From Pseudonocardia autotrophica (GTDB lineage Bacteria; Actinomycetota; Actinomycetes; Mycobacteriales; Pseudonocardiaceae): DNA of 64,000 nucleotides. Each line of letters begins with the position of its first letter. The stretch's first letter is position 1. Location of the stretch: positions 1-64,000 of the forward strand of contig NZ_JNYD01000002.1 in NCBI RefSeq assembly GCF_000717175.1, in the 5' to 3' direction. The notes beneath the pieces were generated by a model. It ran no database searches, was not told where the DNA came from, and worked only from the letters and a program-made list of their open reading frames with translations. Below are positions 24,699-32,805 of this stretch, piece by piece. The translations under genes were made by a program, and so were the position numbers.

Positions 24699-25342
24699 CG
24701 GAGCAGCCCTGCCATGTCCCGCACCGCCCGCGCCGTGCCGGCGACCGAGCCGGAGACCTTCGAACGTCCGCCCGCGCGGCGGGCGTACCGCACCGGTACC
24801 TCCTCGATCCGCCAGCCGGCCGCGCCCGCACGCAGCAGGAGCTCGAGCGGGTACCCGAACGCCCGGTCGACGATCCCGAGCCCGAGCAGCGCCGCGCGCC
24901 GGGCCACCCGGATCGGCGCGACGTCGTGCACCGGCACCCCGCGCCGGCGCAGCTCGGCCGCGATCAGCGCGTTGCCCACGCGGGCGTGCCAGGGCCAGCT
25001 GCCCGGCTCCGGTATCCGGCGGCCGACGGCGAGGTCCACCCGGCCCGCGGCGACGACCGCAGCCATCGGGGGCAGGACGTCGGCATCGAGCGACCCGTCG
25101 CCGTCGAGGACCGCGACGAGCTCGGCGCCGGCGTGCTCCAGCCCGGTGTGGACGGCGGCGCCGTAGCCGCGGCGATCCTCCACGACGACGCGGGCGCCGT
25201 GCGCCCGCGCCACCTGCGCGGTGCCGTCGGAGGAGCCGTTGTCGACGACGAGGACGGGCCACTCCGAAGGCAGTGCGGTCAGGACCCCGGGCAGCGCCTC
25301 GGCCTCGTCGAGGCAGGGCAGGACGATCTCGACTCGGTGCAC
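24695..25342 (-). CDS. GT2 glycosyltransferase (polyprenyl-phosphate sugar synthase-like)
   Basis: A 215-residue single-domain GT-A enzyme without membrane helices. IVLPCLDEAEAL starts it, VVDNGSSDGT is the nucleotide-binding strand and AVLDGDGSLDADVLPP carries the DxD metal site. The compact length fits dolichyl/decaprenyl-phosphate sugar synthases such as Rv0539. It would make the lipid-linked sugar donor for the GT-C enzyme at 18496. Coupled by a 4-nt overlap to the DUF2064 gene. Confidence 0.85.
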   Translation of the reverse strand: MHRVEIVLPCLDEAEALPGVLTALPSEWPVLVVDNGSSDGTAQVARAHGARVVVEDRRGYGAAVHTGLEHAGAELVAVLDGDGSLDADVLPPMAAVVAAGRVDLAVGRRIPEPGSWPWHARVGNALIAAELRRRGVPVHDVAPIRVARRAALLGLGIVDRAFGYPLELLLRAGAAGWRIEEVPVRYARRAGGRSKVSGSVAGTARAVRDMAGLLR

Positions 25343-25389
25343 GTTCTGATCTTCGGTCCTGCAGCGTGTATCGGACCGGGTTCCGGTGC

Positions 25390-26466
25390 TTACCGATCGA
25401 TGACGGCCGGGCGTGAGAGAGACGCCGGCGCGCGCAGCGGGTCCGTCGCGAAGGCTGTCACCCCGTCGGTGAACGCGACCCGGGCCCGGAAGCCGAGCCG
25501 GTCGTGGGCGAATGCCGGATCAGCGACGACGTGTCGTACGTCCCCCGGCCGCCCGCCCCCGACGACCTGCGGCTCCGGGCCGCCCATTGCCATCGCCAGC
25601 GCCATGGCGAGCTCCCCGACCGTGCGCGGCTCACCGGAACAGACATTGGCGGCGGCGAACCCGTCGACCGGCGCGGTCAGCGCGGCCAGGTTCGCCGCCG
25701 CGACGTCGGCGACGTGCACGAAGTCGCGTCGCTGCCGCCCGTCCTCGAGCACCCGCGGTGCCTCCCCGCGCTCCAGTGCGGAGCGGAACAGGGACGCCAC
25801 GCCCGCGTACGGGGTGCCGAACGGCATCCGCGGCCCGTAGACGTTGTGGTACCGGAGCGACCAGACCGCACCACCGGTCTGCCGTGCCCACGCCGCCGCC
25901 AGGTGCTCCTGCGCCAGCTTCGTCGCGGCGTACGTGCTGCGCGGGTCCGGCGGGGCGCTCTCCGATACCAGGCCCGGCACGAGCTCGCGTCCGCAGGCCG
26001 GGCACCGCGGCTCGAAACGACCCGCGTCGAGATCGGCGACGGCGCGCGGACCGGGCCGGACGGTGCCGTGCACGGCGCAGTCATAGCGCCCCTCGCCATA
26101 GACCACCATCGACCCCGCCAGCACCAGCCGGCCGATCCCGGCGCGATGCATCTCGGCCAGCAGCACGGCTGTACCGAGGTCGTTGTGCGCGGCGTAGTCC
26201 GGCGCGTCGGACGGGTCGACACCGTGCCCCACCATCGCAGACTGGTGGCACACAGCGTCCATCCCGGACAGCAGGGGGCGCAGCACCGCCGCGTCCCGGA
26301 CGTCCCCGTGGACGAACCGGTGCGCCCGGATCCACGGCGGCGCCTGCGCGGCGTGCGCCTGAGGCAGCAGGGCGTCGACCACGACGACCTGATGTCCCTC
26401 CGCGGCCAGCAGATCGGCGACGTGCGACCCGATGAACCCGGCACCGCCGGTGACGAGAACGCGCAC
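25390..26466 (-). CDS. NAD-dependent epimerase/dehydratase
   Basis: A 358-residue extended SDR. VLVTGGAGFIGSHVADLLAAEG at the start binds NAD; the catalytic pair is in STYAATKLAQE (YxxxK) and VLAGSMVVYGEG supplies the Ser/Thr. A CPACGREL segment at ~155 with an earlier Cys (FEPRCPACG) looks like a small zinc-binding insert, uncommon in UDP-sugar epimerases. YHNVYGPRMPFGTPYAGV is typical of the family. GTG 26466 was chosen because the Rossmann motif begins at once. First gene of the sugar operon. Confidence 0.85.
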   Translation of the reverse strand: MRVLVTGGAGFIGSHVADLLAAEGHQVVVVDALLPQAHAAQAPPWIRAHRFVHGDVRDAAVLRPLLSGMDAVCHQSAMVGHGVDPSDAPDYAAHNDLGTAVLLAEMHRAGIGRLVLAGSMVVYGEGRYDCAVHGTVRPGPRAVADLDAGRFEPRCPACGRELVPGLVSESAPPDPRSTYAATKLAQEHLAAAWARQTGGAVWSLRYHNVYGPRMPFGTPYAGVASLFRSALERGEAPRVLEDGRQRRDFVHVADVAAANLAALTAPVDGFAAANVCSGEPRTVGELAMALAMAMGGPEPQVVGGGRPGDVRHVVADPAFAHDRLGFRARVAFTDGVTAFATDPLRAPASLSRPAVIDR

Positions 26467-26608
26467 GATCTCCGACCGTAGAGTGCCGCCCGCGCCGCGG
26501 GTGCGTCTCGTCATCGCTCCGTAAGAAGCGCAGCTCTGGGCCCTCGTGAGGCGCCGGCTCCCGCCCTGGTGCCGGCTCGGCGGGCGTCGGAACCACCCGC
26601 GGACGGCC

Positions 26609-27229
26609 TCACGCCTGCGGCTCCAGGGCGCGGCGGAGCATCCCGACCAGGGCGCCGATCGGCGGTGCCGCGGCGTCTGCGGGCGGCTGCGCCATCAGCC
26701 ACATGTCCATTGCCCTGCCCATACCGAGTGCGACAGCGATCAGCAGGCTGGTCGGGAGGTCGGTGCGTACAGCGCCGGAGGACTGGCCGGCGACGAGGAC
26801 GCGTTCGATCCAGGGCATGACCTCCCCCTCCAGCTCCTGCTGCGCCCGCTGCAGGGCGGGCTGGTCCGATGCCCTCAGCCAGGCCCGTACCAGCGACGCC
26901 AGCCGCGGGCAGGCTGTCAGCTGCGCGACGGAGTCCCGGTAGTAGCGCTCCACGGCTGACCAGAAGGCGTCCGGCCCGAGCTCGCCCGCCAGGCGAAGGG
27001 GCCCGATGTCGGCGAGCAGACGCTCGAACTCGACGTGCGCGACGTGTGCGAACAGGTCCTCCTTTCCGTCGAAGTAGTAGTACATCGAGCCCTTGGAGAT
27101 GCCGGCGGCGGAGATGATGCGGTTGAGCGAGGCGTCGTGGAAGCCGTGGGCGGCGAACTCGTCGAGCGCGGCGCCCAGGATCGCCTGCTGTTGCGCCGGA
27201 GGAAGCCTGGCGAAGCGGGGGCGGACCAC
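26609..27229 (-). CDS. TetR-family regulator
   Basis: A 206-residue regulator. The N-terminal helix-turn-helix is SLNRIISAAGISKGSMYYYFDGK at ~35-55 (read in two halves). The C-terminal ligand domain is unassigned. GTG start lies 7 bp after the FAD monooxygenase stop, so the regulator is the second gene of a two-gene operon and probably represses it from repeats near 28451-28481. Confidence 0.88.
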   Translation of the reverse strand: MVRPRFARLPPAQQQAILGAALDEFAAHGFHDASLNRIISAAGISKGSMYYYFDGKEDLFAHVAHVEFERLLADIGPLRLAGELGPDAFWSAVERYYRDSVAQLTACPRLASLVRAWLRASDQPALQRAQQELEGEVMPWIERVLVAGQSSGAVRTDLPTSLLIAVALGMGRAMDMWLMAQPPADAAAPPIGALVGMLRRALEPQA

Positions 27230-27236
27230 GGGCGCC

Positions 27237-28415
27237 TCAGGCAGCCGGCAGGGCGGGCAGCTCGACGCCGTCGCGCAGGCTGCGGCCCATGACGAGGTTC
27301 GGCACGTACGGGAGCCCCATCAGCCTCATCGCAGTGTTGCGCACCACCAACGCCGCCCGCGTCCGCGGCGCGAATGCCGAGCAGAGGCCCCTCGCTGCGT
27401 CCTGCTTGGATCGCAGCATCGGGCCGAGGCGCTCGTGGTAGCGGGCGAAGGCCCGGATGTGGTCGCCGTCCGCCTGGGCCAGTTCGGCGGCCAGGACGTA
27501 GGCCTCGATCATTGCCAGCGCGGAGCCCTGGCCGGCCAGGAACGACGGGCATGCCGCCGCGTCGCCCACCAGGGCGACCCGGCCCCGCGTCCAGGACGGC
27601 ATGCGGATCTGGCTCACCCGGTCGAAGTAGAACGTGCGTGCGGACCTCATCGCATCGAGGACCGCAGGTGTCTCCCACCCCGCGCCGGCGAGCCGGCGGT
27701 GCAGCAGCGCCTGCTGCTCGCGCGGGGAGTCCAGCGATGCGCCGCCCTCCTCGCGCAGGGAGATGCAGAACATCGTGATGTCGTCGCGCAGCGACACCCG
27801 TAGCAGCTGGAACCCGACGTCGGCGTGCATGACAGCGGTGAGCTCGTCGCGAGGGCGGTATCCGGCGACGTCGAACACGGCGACGACGATGCCGAGGTAG
27901 CGCTCGAACCGCTCCTGCGCGCCGAACGCCAGCTCGCGCACTCGGGAGTGCAGGCCGTCCGCGCCCACCACCAGGTCGAAGTCTCGTCGCGTCCCGCTCT
28001 CGAACCTCACGTGCACGGCTCCGCCATCGTCATCGATCGCGGCGACCGTGTCGCCGAACATCGTCTCGACGCATCCGTCCAATGCAGAGAAGGTGGCCGA
28101 CGCCAGGTCGGAGCGGGCGATGGTGACGTAGCGGTCGCCGAGGCCCACGACCGCCTCGGCCGCGAACGAGGCGACCCGTCGACCGTGCCGGTCGACGGAG
28201 CGGACCTCGGTCAGACGGTAGCCCAGGCGGTGGAGCTCCGGGACGATGCCCATCCGCTCGGCGACGTCGAAGCCGGTACCCCAGAAGTCGACGAGGTAGC
28301 CGCCGCGACGTGGCTCCGGTGCCCGCTCGACGAGCGTGGGCTCGTGCCCCAGGTGTCGCAGCCAGTAGGCCAGCGTGGGCCCGGCGATCCCGGCACCACT
28401 GATCAACACCCGCAT
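27237..28415 (-). CDS. FAD-dependent monooxygenase (PHBH fold)
   Basis: A 392-residue class A flavin monooxygenase. VLISGAGIAGPTLAYWL at 2-18 binds the FAD ADP, DLVVGADGLHSRVRELAFG is the DG motif for NADPH and FAD, and GRVALVGDAAACPSFLAGQGSALAM is the GD motif. Similar proteins hydroxylate aromatic or tetracycline-like drugs; the short C-terminus has no thioredoxin-like domain. ATG 28415 was chosen; the longer frame upstream is non-conserved. Operon with the TetR regulator suggests inducible detoxification. Confidence 0.88.
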   Translation of the reverse strand: MRVLISGAGIAGPTLAYWLRHLGHEPTLVERAPEPRRGGYLVDFWGTGFDVAERMGIVPELHRLGYRLTEVRSVDRHGRRVASFAAEAVVGLGDRYVTIARSDLASATFSALDGCVETMFGDTVAAIDDDGGAVHVRFESGTRRDFDLVVGADGLHSRVRELAFGAQERFERYLGIVVAVFDVAGYRPRDELTAVMHADVGFQLLRVSLRDDITMFCISLREEGGASLDSPREQQALLHRRLAGAGWETPAVLDAMRSARTFYFDRVSQIRMPSWTRGRVALVGDAAACPSFLAGQGSALAMIEAYVLAAELAQADGDHIRAFARYHERLGPMLRSKQDAARGLCSAFAPRTRAALVVRNTAMRLMGLPYVPNLVMGRSLRDGVELPALPAA

Positions 28416-28450
28416 GTCCGACCTCCCATCGCCTCCTGGACCGCCGGTTC

Positions 28451-28481
28451 GACTGCCAGTCGACTCGTAGCGGACTGCCAG
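28451..28481. promoter_or_regulatory. direct repeat upstream of monooxygenase-TetR operon
   Basis: GACTGCCAG occurs twice, at 28451-28459 and 28473-28481, 22 bp apart (two helical turns), 36-66 bp upstream of the monooxygenase ATG. It may be a cooperative regulator-binding site or overlap the promoter. Confidence 0.45.
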
Positions 28482-28715
28482 AGGAGTTTCGGAACGAGCG
28501 TGCTCACCACCGCAGATCCTCATTTGCCGGCTGCGGCCCTCGGGGGGCGTCAGGAGCCGGTGCTGTCCGCGTCGTCCACTGCGCGGTCCACCTCGATGCC
28601 CGAGGCAGGCCTGTCCGGCTCGCCGGTCGACAGAGGCGCTCGCGACGCTCCGCGGGCCGGCCGGCTTCGGCCCACTCCGCGCTCAGCCACCCGCGGGCCA
28701 GGCTTTCGCCCGCGC

Positions 28716-29150
28716 ACAAGTCGTCGGCGTTCGGCATCTCCATCGCGATCACCGGGTCCTTCGGCGTCGTCCAGACGCTCGTCGGGTCACCGGGCGTGCT
28801 CGTCGTGCTGTCCTGGGCGTGCTCGTGGTGCTGTCCTTCGCCGGGTCGGCGGCGACCGCGCTCGGGTGGGTGCAGGCGCTGGTGACCGCAGGCTTCCGGA
28901 TCCGGGTGGGCGCGGTGCTGTCCGAGGTGGCCATGCTCGGCACGGCGCAGAACCTCGTGTCGGTCGCATTGTCGATCCTCGCTGCGGCCGGGGCCGCCGT
29001 CGTGCTGCGAGGCTGGGCGGCGTGGCCGGTGGGCGGGGCCGCGCCGGGCTCGTCTACCTGCTGGCCGAGACCGCGGAGATGGTGCTCGCCGAACTGCTGC
29101 AGCGGCGCCGCGGCGACCCGGAGGCCGAGGACACCAGCAGGACGGCTGAC
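28716..29150 (+). pseudogene. membrane protein gene broken by a 23-bp tandem duplication
   Basis: Three hydrophobic coding pieces in different frames read as one membrane protein: SSAFGISIAITGSFGVVQTL, LVGSPGVLVVLS, then FAGSAATALGWVQALVTAG and MLGTAQNLVSVALSILAAAG, then GLVYLLAETAEMVLAELLQR. The first break is a 23-bp tandem duplication (28792-28814 and 28815-28837, 22 of 23 identical); deleting one copy restores one frame. A second single-base shift lies near 29040. The family is unrecognised; three to four helices are visible. No clear start is left. Confidence 0.6.
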
Positions 29151-29171
29151 CGGGACACCCTGCCGGGAGGG

Positions 29172-29507
29172 CTACCCGTCCGGGCCTCGTGCGCGCCGTT
29201 CGGCCACCAGCAGCAGGATCAGCGGGAGGCCGATCATGAGGGCGAGGATCAGCAGAAGCGCGGCCCAGTCGGCGGGCAGCAGCACGACGATCACCGCGAG
29301 GACCGCCAGGACCTGGACGACGCGGTCGAAGGTCAGCCAGGCGGGCCACTCGCGGGGACCGCCGGACAGCTCGTCGGCCAGGCCGGGGTCATTGGCCTGC
29401 AGATCACAGCCCAGGTCTGCGAGGAGGTGCTTCTCGTGGTCGGTCAGGGGCGGCCCCGGGTCGCGCCCCGGCGGCGGTGACGGTGGGGGCGGGAAGGCGC
29501 TCGGCAT
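29172..29507 (-). CDS. DUF3040-type small membrane protein
   Basis: A 111-residue protein. A Pro-rich N-terminus is followed by the DUF3040 core LTDHEKHLLADLGCDLQAND at ~25-45 and two adjacent transmembrane helices (~65-105) and a basic tail. DUF3040 proteins are widespread actinobacterial membrane proteins with unknown role, often near stress genes. A phased direct repeat lies ~200 bp upstream (29704). Confidence 0.8.
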   Translation of the reverse strand: MPSAFPPPPSPPPGRDPGPPLTDHEKHLLADLGCDLQANDPGLADELSGGPREWPAWLTFDRVVQVLAVLAVIVVLLPADWAALLLILALMIGLPLILLLVAERRARGPDG

Positions 29508-29746
29508 CGTGGCCTCCGGGCACTCGGGACTCGGGTCGGGATCGCCGGCTCCGTGTGGGGCGACCCCGGGACCCCGGCGTTCACCTGGGCGACGGGTCCC
29601 GGGGGCACCATGCGCGGCGACGGCGGCCGCTGGGGGAGGGAACGGCAACGCTGCTGTTCGGCTCCACCCACCGCAGAGCGTGCCCGAGTCCGGACGAATC
29701 GCACCTTGCGGTCCCCTTGCGACATCCGCCCGGCTCCGACCGGCCG
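29508..29746. other. intergenic region with regulatory repeat
   Basis: 239 bp upstream of the DUF3040 gene. No supported gene on either strand. It contains the CCTTGCG direct repeat at 29704-29721. Confidence 0.5.
29704..29721 (-). promoter_or_regulatory. phased direct repeat box (CGCAAGG-N4-CGCAAGG)
   Basis: On the plus strand CCTTGCG-GTCC-CCTTGCG: two perfect 7-mers exactly 11 bp apart. Same spacing and motif as boxes at 30776, 32194, 35684, 43133, 46498, 47942, 50458 and 62417/62490. Upstream of the DUF3040 gene. Confidence 0.65.
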
Positions 29747-29980
29747 TCAGGATCGGGCGAGGCGCGCCCCCGCCCGAACGCGCTGCCGGAGCCGTTCCCG
29801 GGCGAGGCGGTGCACGAGTTCGGGCAGGGCGCCTCCCGGAACCTCGCCGCGGAGGTCGCCCTCGGCCCGCCGTACCTCCGCCTGGACGAGGCCGGCCGGC
29901 ACGAGGTCGGCGAACTCCTCGGCCAGCGGGCCGCGGATCTGCTCACGCAGGGCGGTCGAGCCTCGGTTCTCGGTGGTCAT
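29747..29980 (-). CDS. small three-helix-bundle protein
   Basis: A 77-residue soluble protein. LAEEFADLVPAGLVQAEVRR and PELVHRLARERLRQR match the pattern of actinobacterial 'three-helix bundle dimerization domain' proteins that accompany USPs and stress genes. GAGGAAGAGGTGCG precedes the ATG. Function unknown. Confidence 0.65.
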   Translation of the reverse strand: MTTENRGSTALREQIRGPLAEEFADLVPAGLVQAEVRRAEGDLRGEVPGGALPELVHRLARERLRQRVRAGARLARS

Positions 29981-30139
29981 CGCACCTCTTCCTCCGTCCG
30001 GACCGACCATCGGTGCACCCGCGCGGACACGGCACCGACGTCACCCTCGACGCTATCGACTCCGACGGGCGTTGTGCCGCAACGGAAGCTGTCGGTCGTC
30101 TTGCGGTCCGCGACGGAGTCGCGCCGGGCTCGGGTCCGG

Positions 30140-30733
30140 TCAGGACATCGGGGCGGAAGGCGAGTCGGGAAGGCGCGGTCGGCCTGACCGCGGCTTCGCC
30201 AGCAGCGTCAGCGCGCCGAGCACCGCTCCGAAGACGAGGTGCGCGGCTGCCTCGAAGGCCTGGTTGGTCCCGAGGAACGCCGAGAACCACGGGACCACCC
30301 TGAGGATCTGGAGGTCGACGACGTACACCGCGGCTCCGTAGAGGAGTCCGGCCCAGGCCAGCCAACCGGCCGAGCGACGACGCAGCGGAGCCAGCAGGGC
30401 TGCGAACACGAGCCCCAGCCCCGCGGCGACCACCAAGTGGACGAGCATCCCGACCCAGACGGTGGCCGAACCCGGAGGGGGCCCCTCCACGAGGGTGGCG
30501 ACGGTGCGGAAGGAAGTGAGGACGCCCCCTCCGCCGACCATCACGTACCAGGCCTGCAGGGCGATGAAGGCGACGCCGGCCAGGAAGCCGGACAGGAGGC
30601 CCCAGAGGACCCACCCGACGGCGCCCCGTCGGCGCTCGCCGCGTGTCCGGTCGGGCTGGTCCGAGACGCGCGTCGTGGCGCCGCTGTCGTCGCCGGACCG
30701 GTCGGATTCGTGACGGATGTGCTGTGCGGACAC
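30140..30733 (-). CDS. four-helix membrane protein
   Basis: A 197-residue protein. A charged N-terminus (~40 residues) precedes about four transmembrane helices: GAVGWVLWGLLSGFLAGVAF, VGMLVHLVVAAGLGLVFAAL, LAWAGLLYGAAVYVVDLQIL and AAAHLVFGAVLGALTLLA. An HLVFG segment at the last helix resembles DUF1440/YagU-type small membrane proteins, but assignment is weak. GTG 30733 chosen. A phased repeat box lies 43 bp upstream. Confidence 0.65.
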   Translation of the reverse strand: MSAQHIRHESDRSGDDSGATTRVSDQPDRTRGERRRGAVGWVLWGLLSGFLAGVAFIALQAWYVMVGGGGVLTSFRTVATLVEGPPPGSATVWVGMLVHLVVAAGLGLVFAALLAPLRRRSAGWLAWAGLLYGAAVYVVDLQILRVVPWFSAFLGTNQAFEAAAHLVFGAVLGALTLLAKPRSGRPRLPDSPSAPMS

Positions 30734-30775
30734 GCTGCCGTCTACCCCTGTCGGCCCGTACCCGGCTCGGCCGCG

Positions 30776-30793
30776 ACTGACGATCGCCTTCCG
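30776..30793 (-). promoter_or_regulatory. phased direct repeat box (CGGAAGG-N4-CGTCAGT)
   Basis: Plus strand ACTGACG-ATCG-CCTTCCG, 11-bp spacing. Lies 43-60 bp upstream of the membrane-protein GTG at 30733 and 45 bp after the antiporter stop. Confidence 0.5.
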
Positions 30794-30837
30794 ATGGCAG
30801 GCGGGCCCCGCCCCGGCGGGTGCGATTCCCGAACAGG

Positions 30838-32070
30838 TCAGTCCGGGTCGTCCCGGGAGCGCGCGGGGGACTGCCGGTCCGGCCCCGGGTCGGGGAGGTT
30901 GAACGTCGGGGCGACGTCCTCCATGTCGAACGCCCGGGCGACGGGGACGTCGGTCGAGGAGTGCAGGACGATCGAGAGCGCGATGGTGACGACGACCAAC
31001 GCGAAGACGGTTTCGCCCCCGGGGATGCCGGATTGCAGGACGATCAGCCCGTACACGACCGAGGCGAAGCCCTTCGGCCCGAACCAGGCGGCGGTGGCCC
31101 GTTCCCGCAACGGCATCTCGCTGCGCAGCAGCGAGAGCAGGACGGTCGCGGGCCGGATGAGCACGATCGCGAGCACGGCCGTGACCCAGCCGCCGAGGCC
31201 GGGGGCCGCCAGGCGGTCGGTCGTGATCAGGGTGCCGAAGACGAGCAGCGCCGCGAACTTGGCGATCTCGGACAGCAGGTCGCCGAAGCGCTCGTAGCGC
31301 TCCGCCGCCTGCGGGGAGAGGGTGGCGAGGGTGGAGCCCGCCGCGAACGCCGCGAGGTAGCTGTTGGCGTGCGTCAGGTCGCAGAGCGCGTAGAGGATCA
31401 CGGCGACGGCCAGTGGGCCGAGCGGCTGCAGCCGCGCCTCCGCGCCGAGGAAGGGAAGGCGAAGGACCAGCGACACCACGACGGGGAGGAGGACACCGAG
31501 CGCGAGACCGCCGGCGAGCTCGGCGAGGATCAGGCCGAAGTGGGCCTGCTCGTGCTCGGCGAGTGCCAGGAAGATCAGCACGAAGGGGAGCGCGAGACCG
31601 TCGTTGACGCCGGACTCGATGTTCAGCAGCCGGCGCAGCCGGAGCGGCACCGCCTCCTTGCCCACCAACGCGGACGCGAAGACGGGGTCGGTGGGGGAGA
31701 GGATCGCCCCCACGAGCAGCGCGGTGATCCAGTCGAGACCGGCGAGATAGTGGGCCGGGACCGCGACCAGCACCATGGTGAGCGGCATGCCCACACCGAG
31801 CGCCCGTCCCGACAGGCGCCAGCCTTCTCGGAGGGCCGGCAGGTTGGCGCGCTGGCCGTCGGTGAGCAGCACGGTGAACAGGGCCAGGTCGGCGAGCGTG
31901 CGGATGGCGCCGCCCTGCGGATCGAGGTCGATCAGGCCGAGGGCCGCCGGTCCGATGAGGACCCCGCCGACGAGGAACAGCAGCGCGGTGGACAGCACGG
32001 TCCGGGCCGCGAGACCCGACAACAGGACGCTGATCAGGAGCACCACGCCGAAGGCGAGTACGGGGATCAC
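30838..32070 (-). CDS. CPA1-type Na+(K+)/H+ antiporter
   Basis: A 410-residue protein with about twelve helices. LLVGAILSPTDPVFASALVG and NIESGVNDGLALPFVL contain the paired Asp and ND signatures of the CPA1 ion site, and AAWFGPKGFASVVYGLIVL the basic-residue helix. The C-terminal ~45 residues are hydrophilic with EDVAPTFNLPDPGPD. Divergent from the USP gene, with a repeat box in between. Role: cytosolic pH and Na+ homeostasis. Confidence 0.9.
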   Translation of the reverse strand: MIPVLAFGVVLLISVLLSGLAARTVLSTALLFLVGGVLIGPAALGLIDLDPQGGAIRTLADLALFTVLLTDGQRANLPALREGWRLSGRALGVGMPLTMVLVAVPAHYLAGLDWITALLVGAILSPTDPVFASALVGKEAVPLRLRRLLNIESGVNDGLALPFVLIFLALAEHEQAHFGLILAELAGGLALGVLLPVVVSLVLRLPFLGAEARLQPLGPLAVAVILYALCDLTHANSYLAAFAAGSTLATLSPQAAERYERFGDLLSEIAKFAALLVFGTLITTDRLAAPGLGGWVTAVLAIVLIRPATVLLSLLRSEMPLRERATAAWFGPKGFASVVYGLIVLQSGIPGGETVFALVVVTIALSIVLHSSTDVPVARAFDMEDVAPTFNLPDPGPDRQSPARSRDDPD

Positions 32071-32193
32071 GGGCGGCCGTCCTCCTCGTCGCTGCTCGTT
32101 CGTGGCCGGTCGACCACCGTCCCCCGGGGTTGAAGGGCACGTGCCCGGGCGTGGTACCCGTCGAGGCCGATCGCGAACGTCATCCCGGGCTCG

Positions 32194-32211
32194 CGGAAGG
32201 TGCTCGCAAGG
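32194..32211 (+). promoter_or_regulatory. phased direct repeat box (CGGAAGG-N4-CGCAAGG)
   Basis: CGGAAGG (32194-32200) and CGCAAGG (32205-32211) are 11 bp apart in the 258-bp gap between the divergent antiporter and USP genes, 118 bp before the USP start. Confidence 0.6.
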
Positions 32212-32328
32212 TTGGCTGCCGGTCTCCTTACGGTTCGCCCGTCCACCGATGGTCTCCGGGCGAGCCGGCTACACCCTTGGGGTAGCTGGAATGCCGGTAC
32301 CGCCCGGGCGAGGGAGGAGGACGTGGAG

Positions 32329-32784
32329 ATGACGACGACAGTGGTCGTGGGGGTCGACAGCTCGGCCGAGTCGCAATCGGCGCTGAGGTGGGCAGCCTGC
32401 TACGCGGAGCTGACCGGCGGGACCCTGCGGGCGGTGACCGCGTGGGAACCGGCGGTGCAGCCCGTCGGCCCGGGGCGGATCATGTCGCCGGCGACGGACC
32501 TCGTACCGCCCCAGGACCTCCACGAGGTGGCCGCCCGTCTGCTCGACGAGACGGTGAACGACACGCTCGGCCCGGACCATTCGCACCGGCTGGAGAAACA
32601 CGTCATGCCTGGTGACCCGGCGGAGGTGCTGCTCGACCGGTCCGATGGTGCGGCGGTCCTGGTGCTCGGCAACGGGCATCACGGCGCCCTGGCCGGGGCC
32701 CTGCGCGGCTTGGGGGTCCTGCACTGCCTCCATCGTGCCGACTGTCCGGTGGTGCTGGTGCCCGCTGCGTCCGGGCCGGACTGA
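32329..32784 (+). CDS. universal stress protein (single USP domain)
   Basis: A 151-residue USP. VVVGVDSSAESQSALRWAACYA is the N-terminal ATP-type motif and VLVLGNGHHGALAGALRGLG, then CPVVLVPA, correspond to the G-2x-G-9x-G-(S/T) region; here the final Ser/Thr is replaced (GALRGLGVLHCL), so ATP binding may be weak. AGGGAGGAGGACGTGGAG precedes the ATG. Followed after 21 bp by GH15, probably one operon. Confidence 0.9.
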   Translation: MTTTVVVGVDSSAESQSALRWAACYAELTGGTLRAVTAWEPAVQPVGPGRIMSPATDLVPPQDLHEVAARLLDETVNDTLGPDHSHRLEKHVMPGDPAEVLLDRSDGAAVLVLGNGHHGALAGALRGLGVLHCLHRADCPVVLVPAASGPD

Positions 32785-32805
32785 TCGGCACCAGGGAGGG
32801 GAGAG

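Noticed and set aside
30072..30105. Another phased box upstream of the three-helix protein (GCTGTCG-N4-TCTTGCG)
   Set aside because: Spacing is 11 bp but each heptamer matches only five or six positions; too weak to list with the others.
32071..32328. DosR-type dormancy box upstream of USP
   Set aside because: I looked for GGGACT..AGTCCC-like palindromes because USP, FDH and oxidase genes suggest a hypoxia regulon; none is present. The 11-bp direct repeat is there instead.
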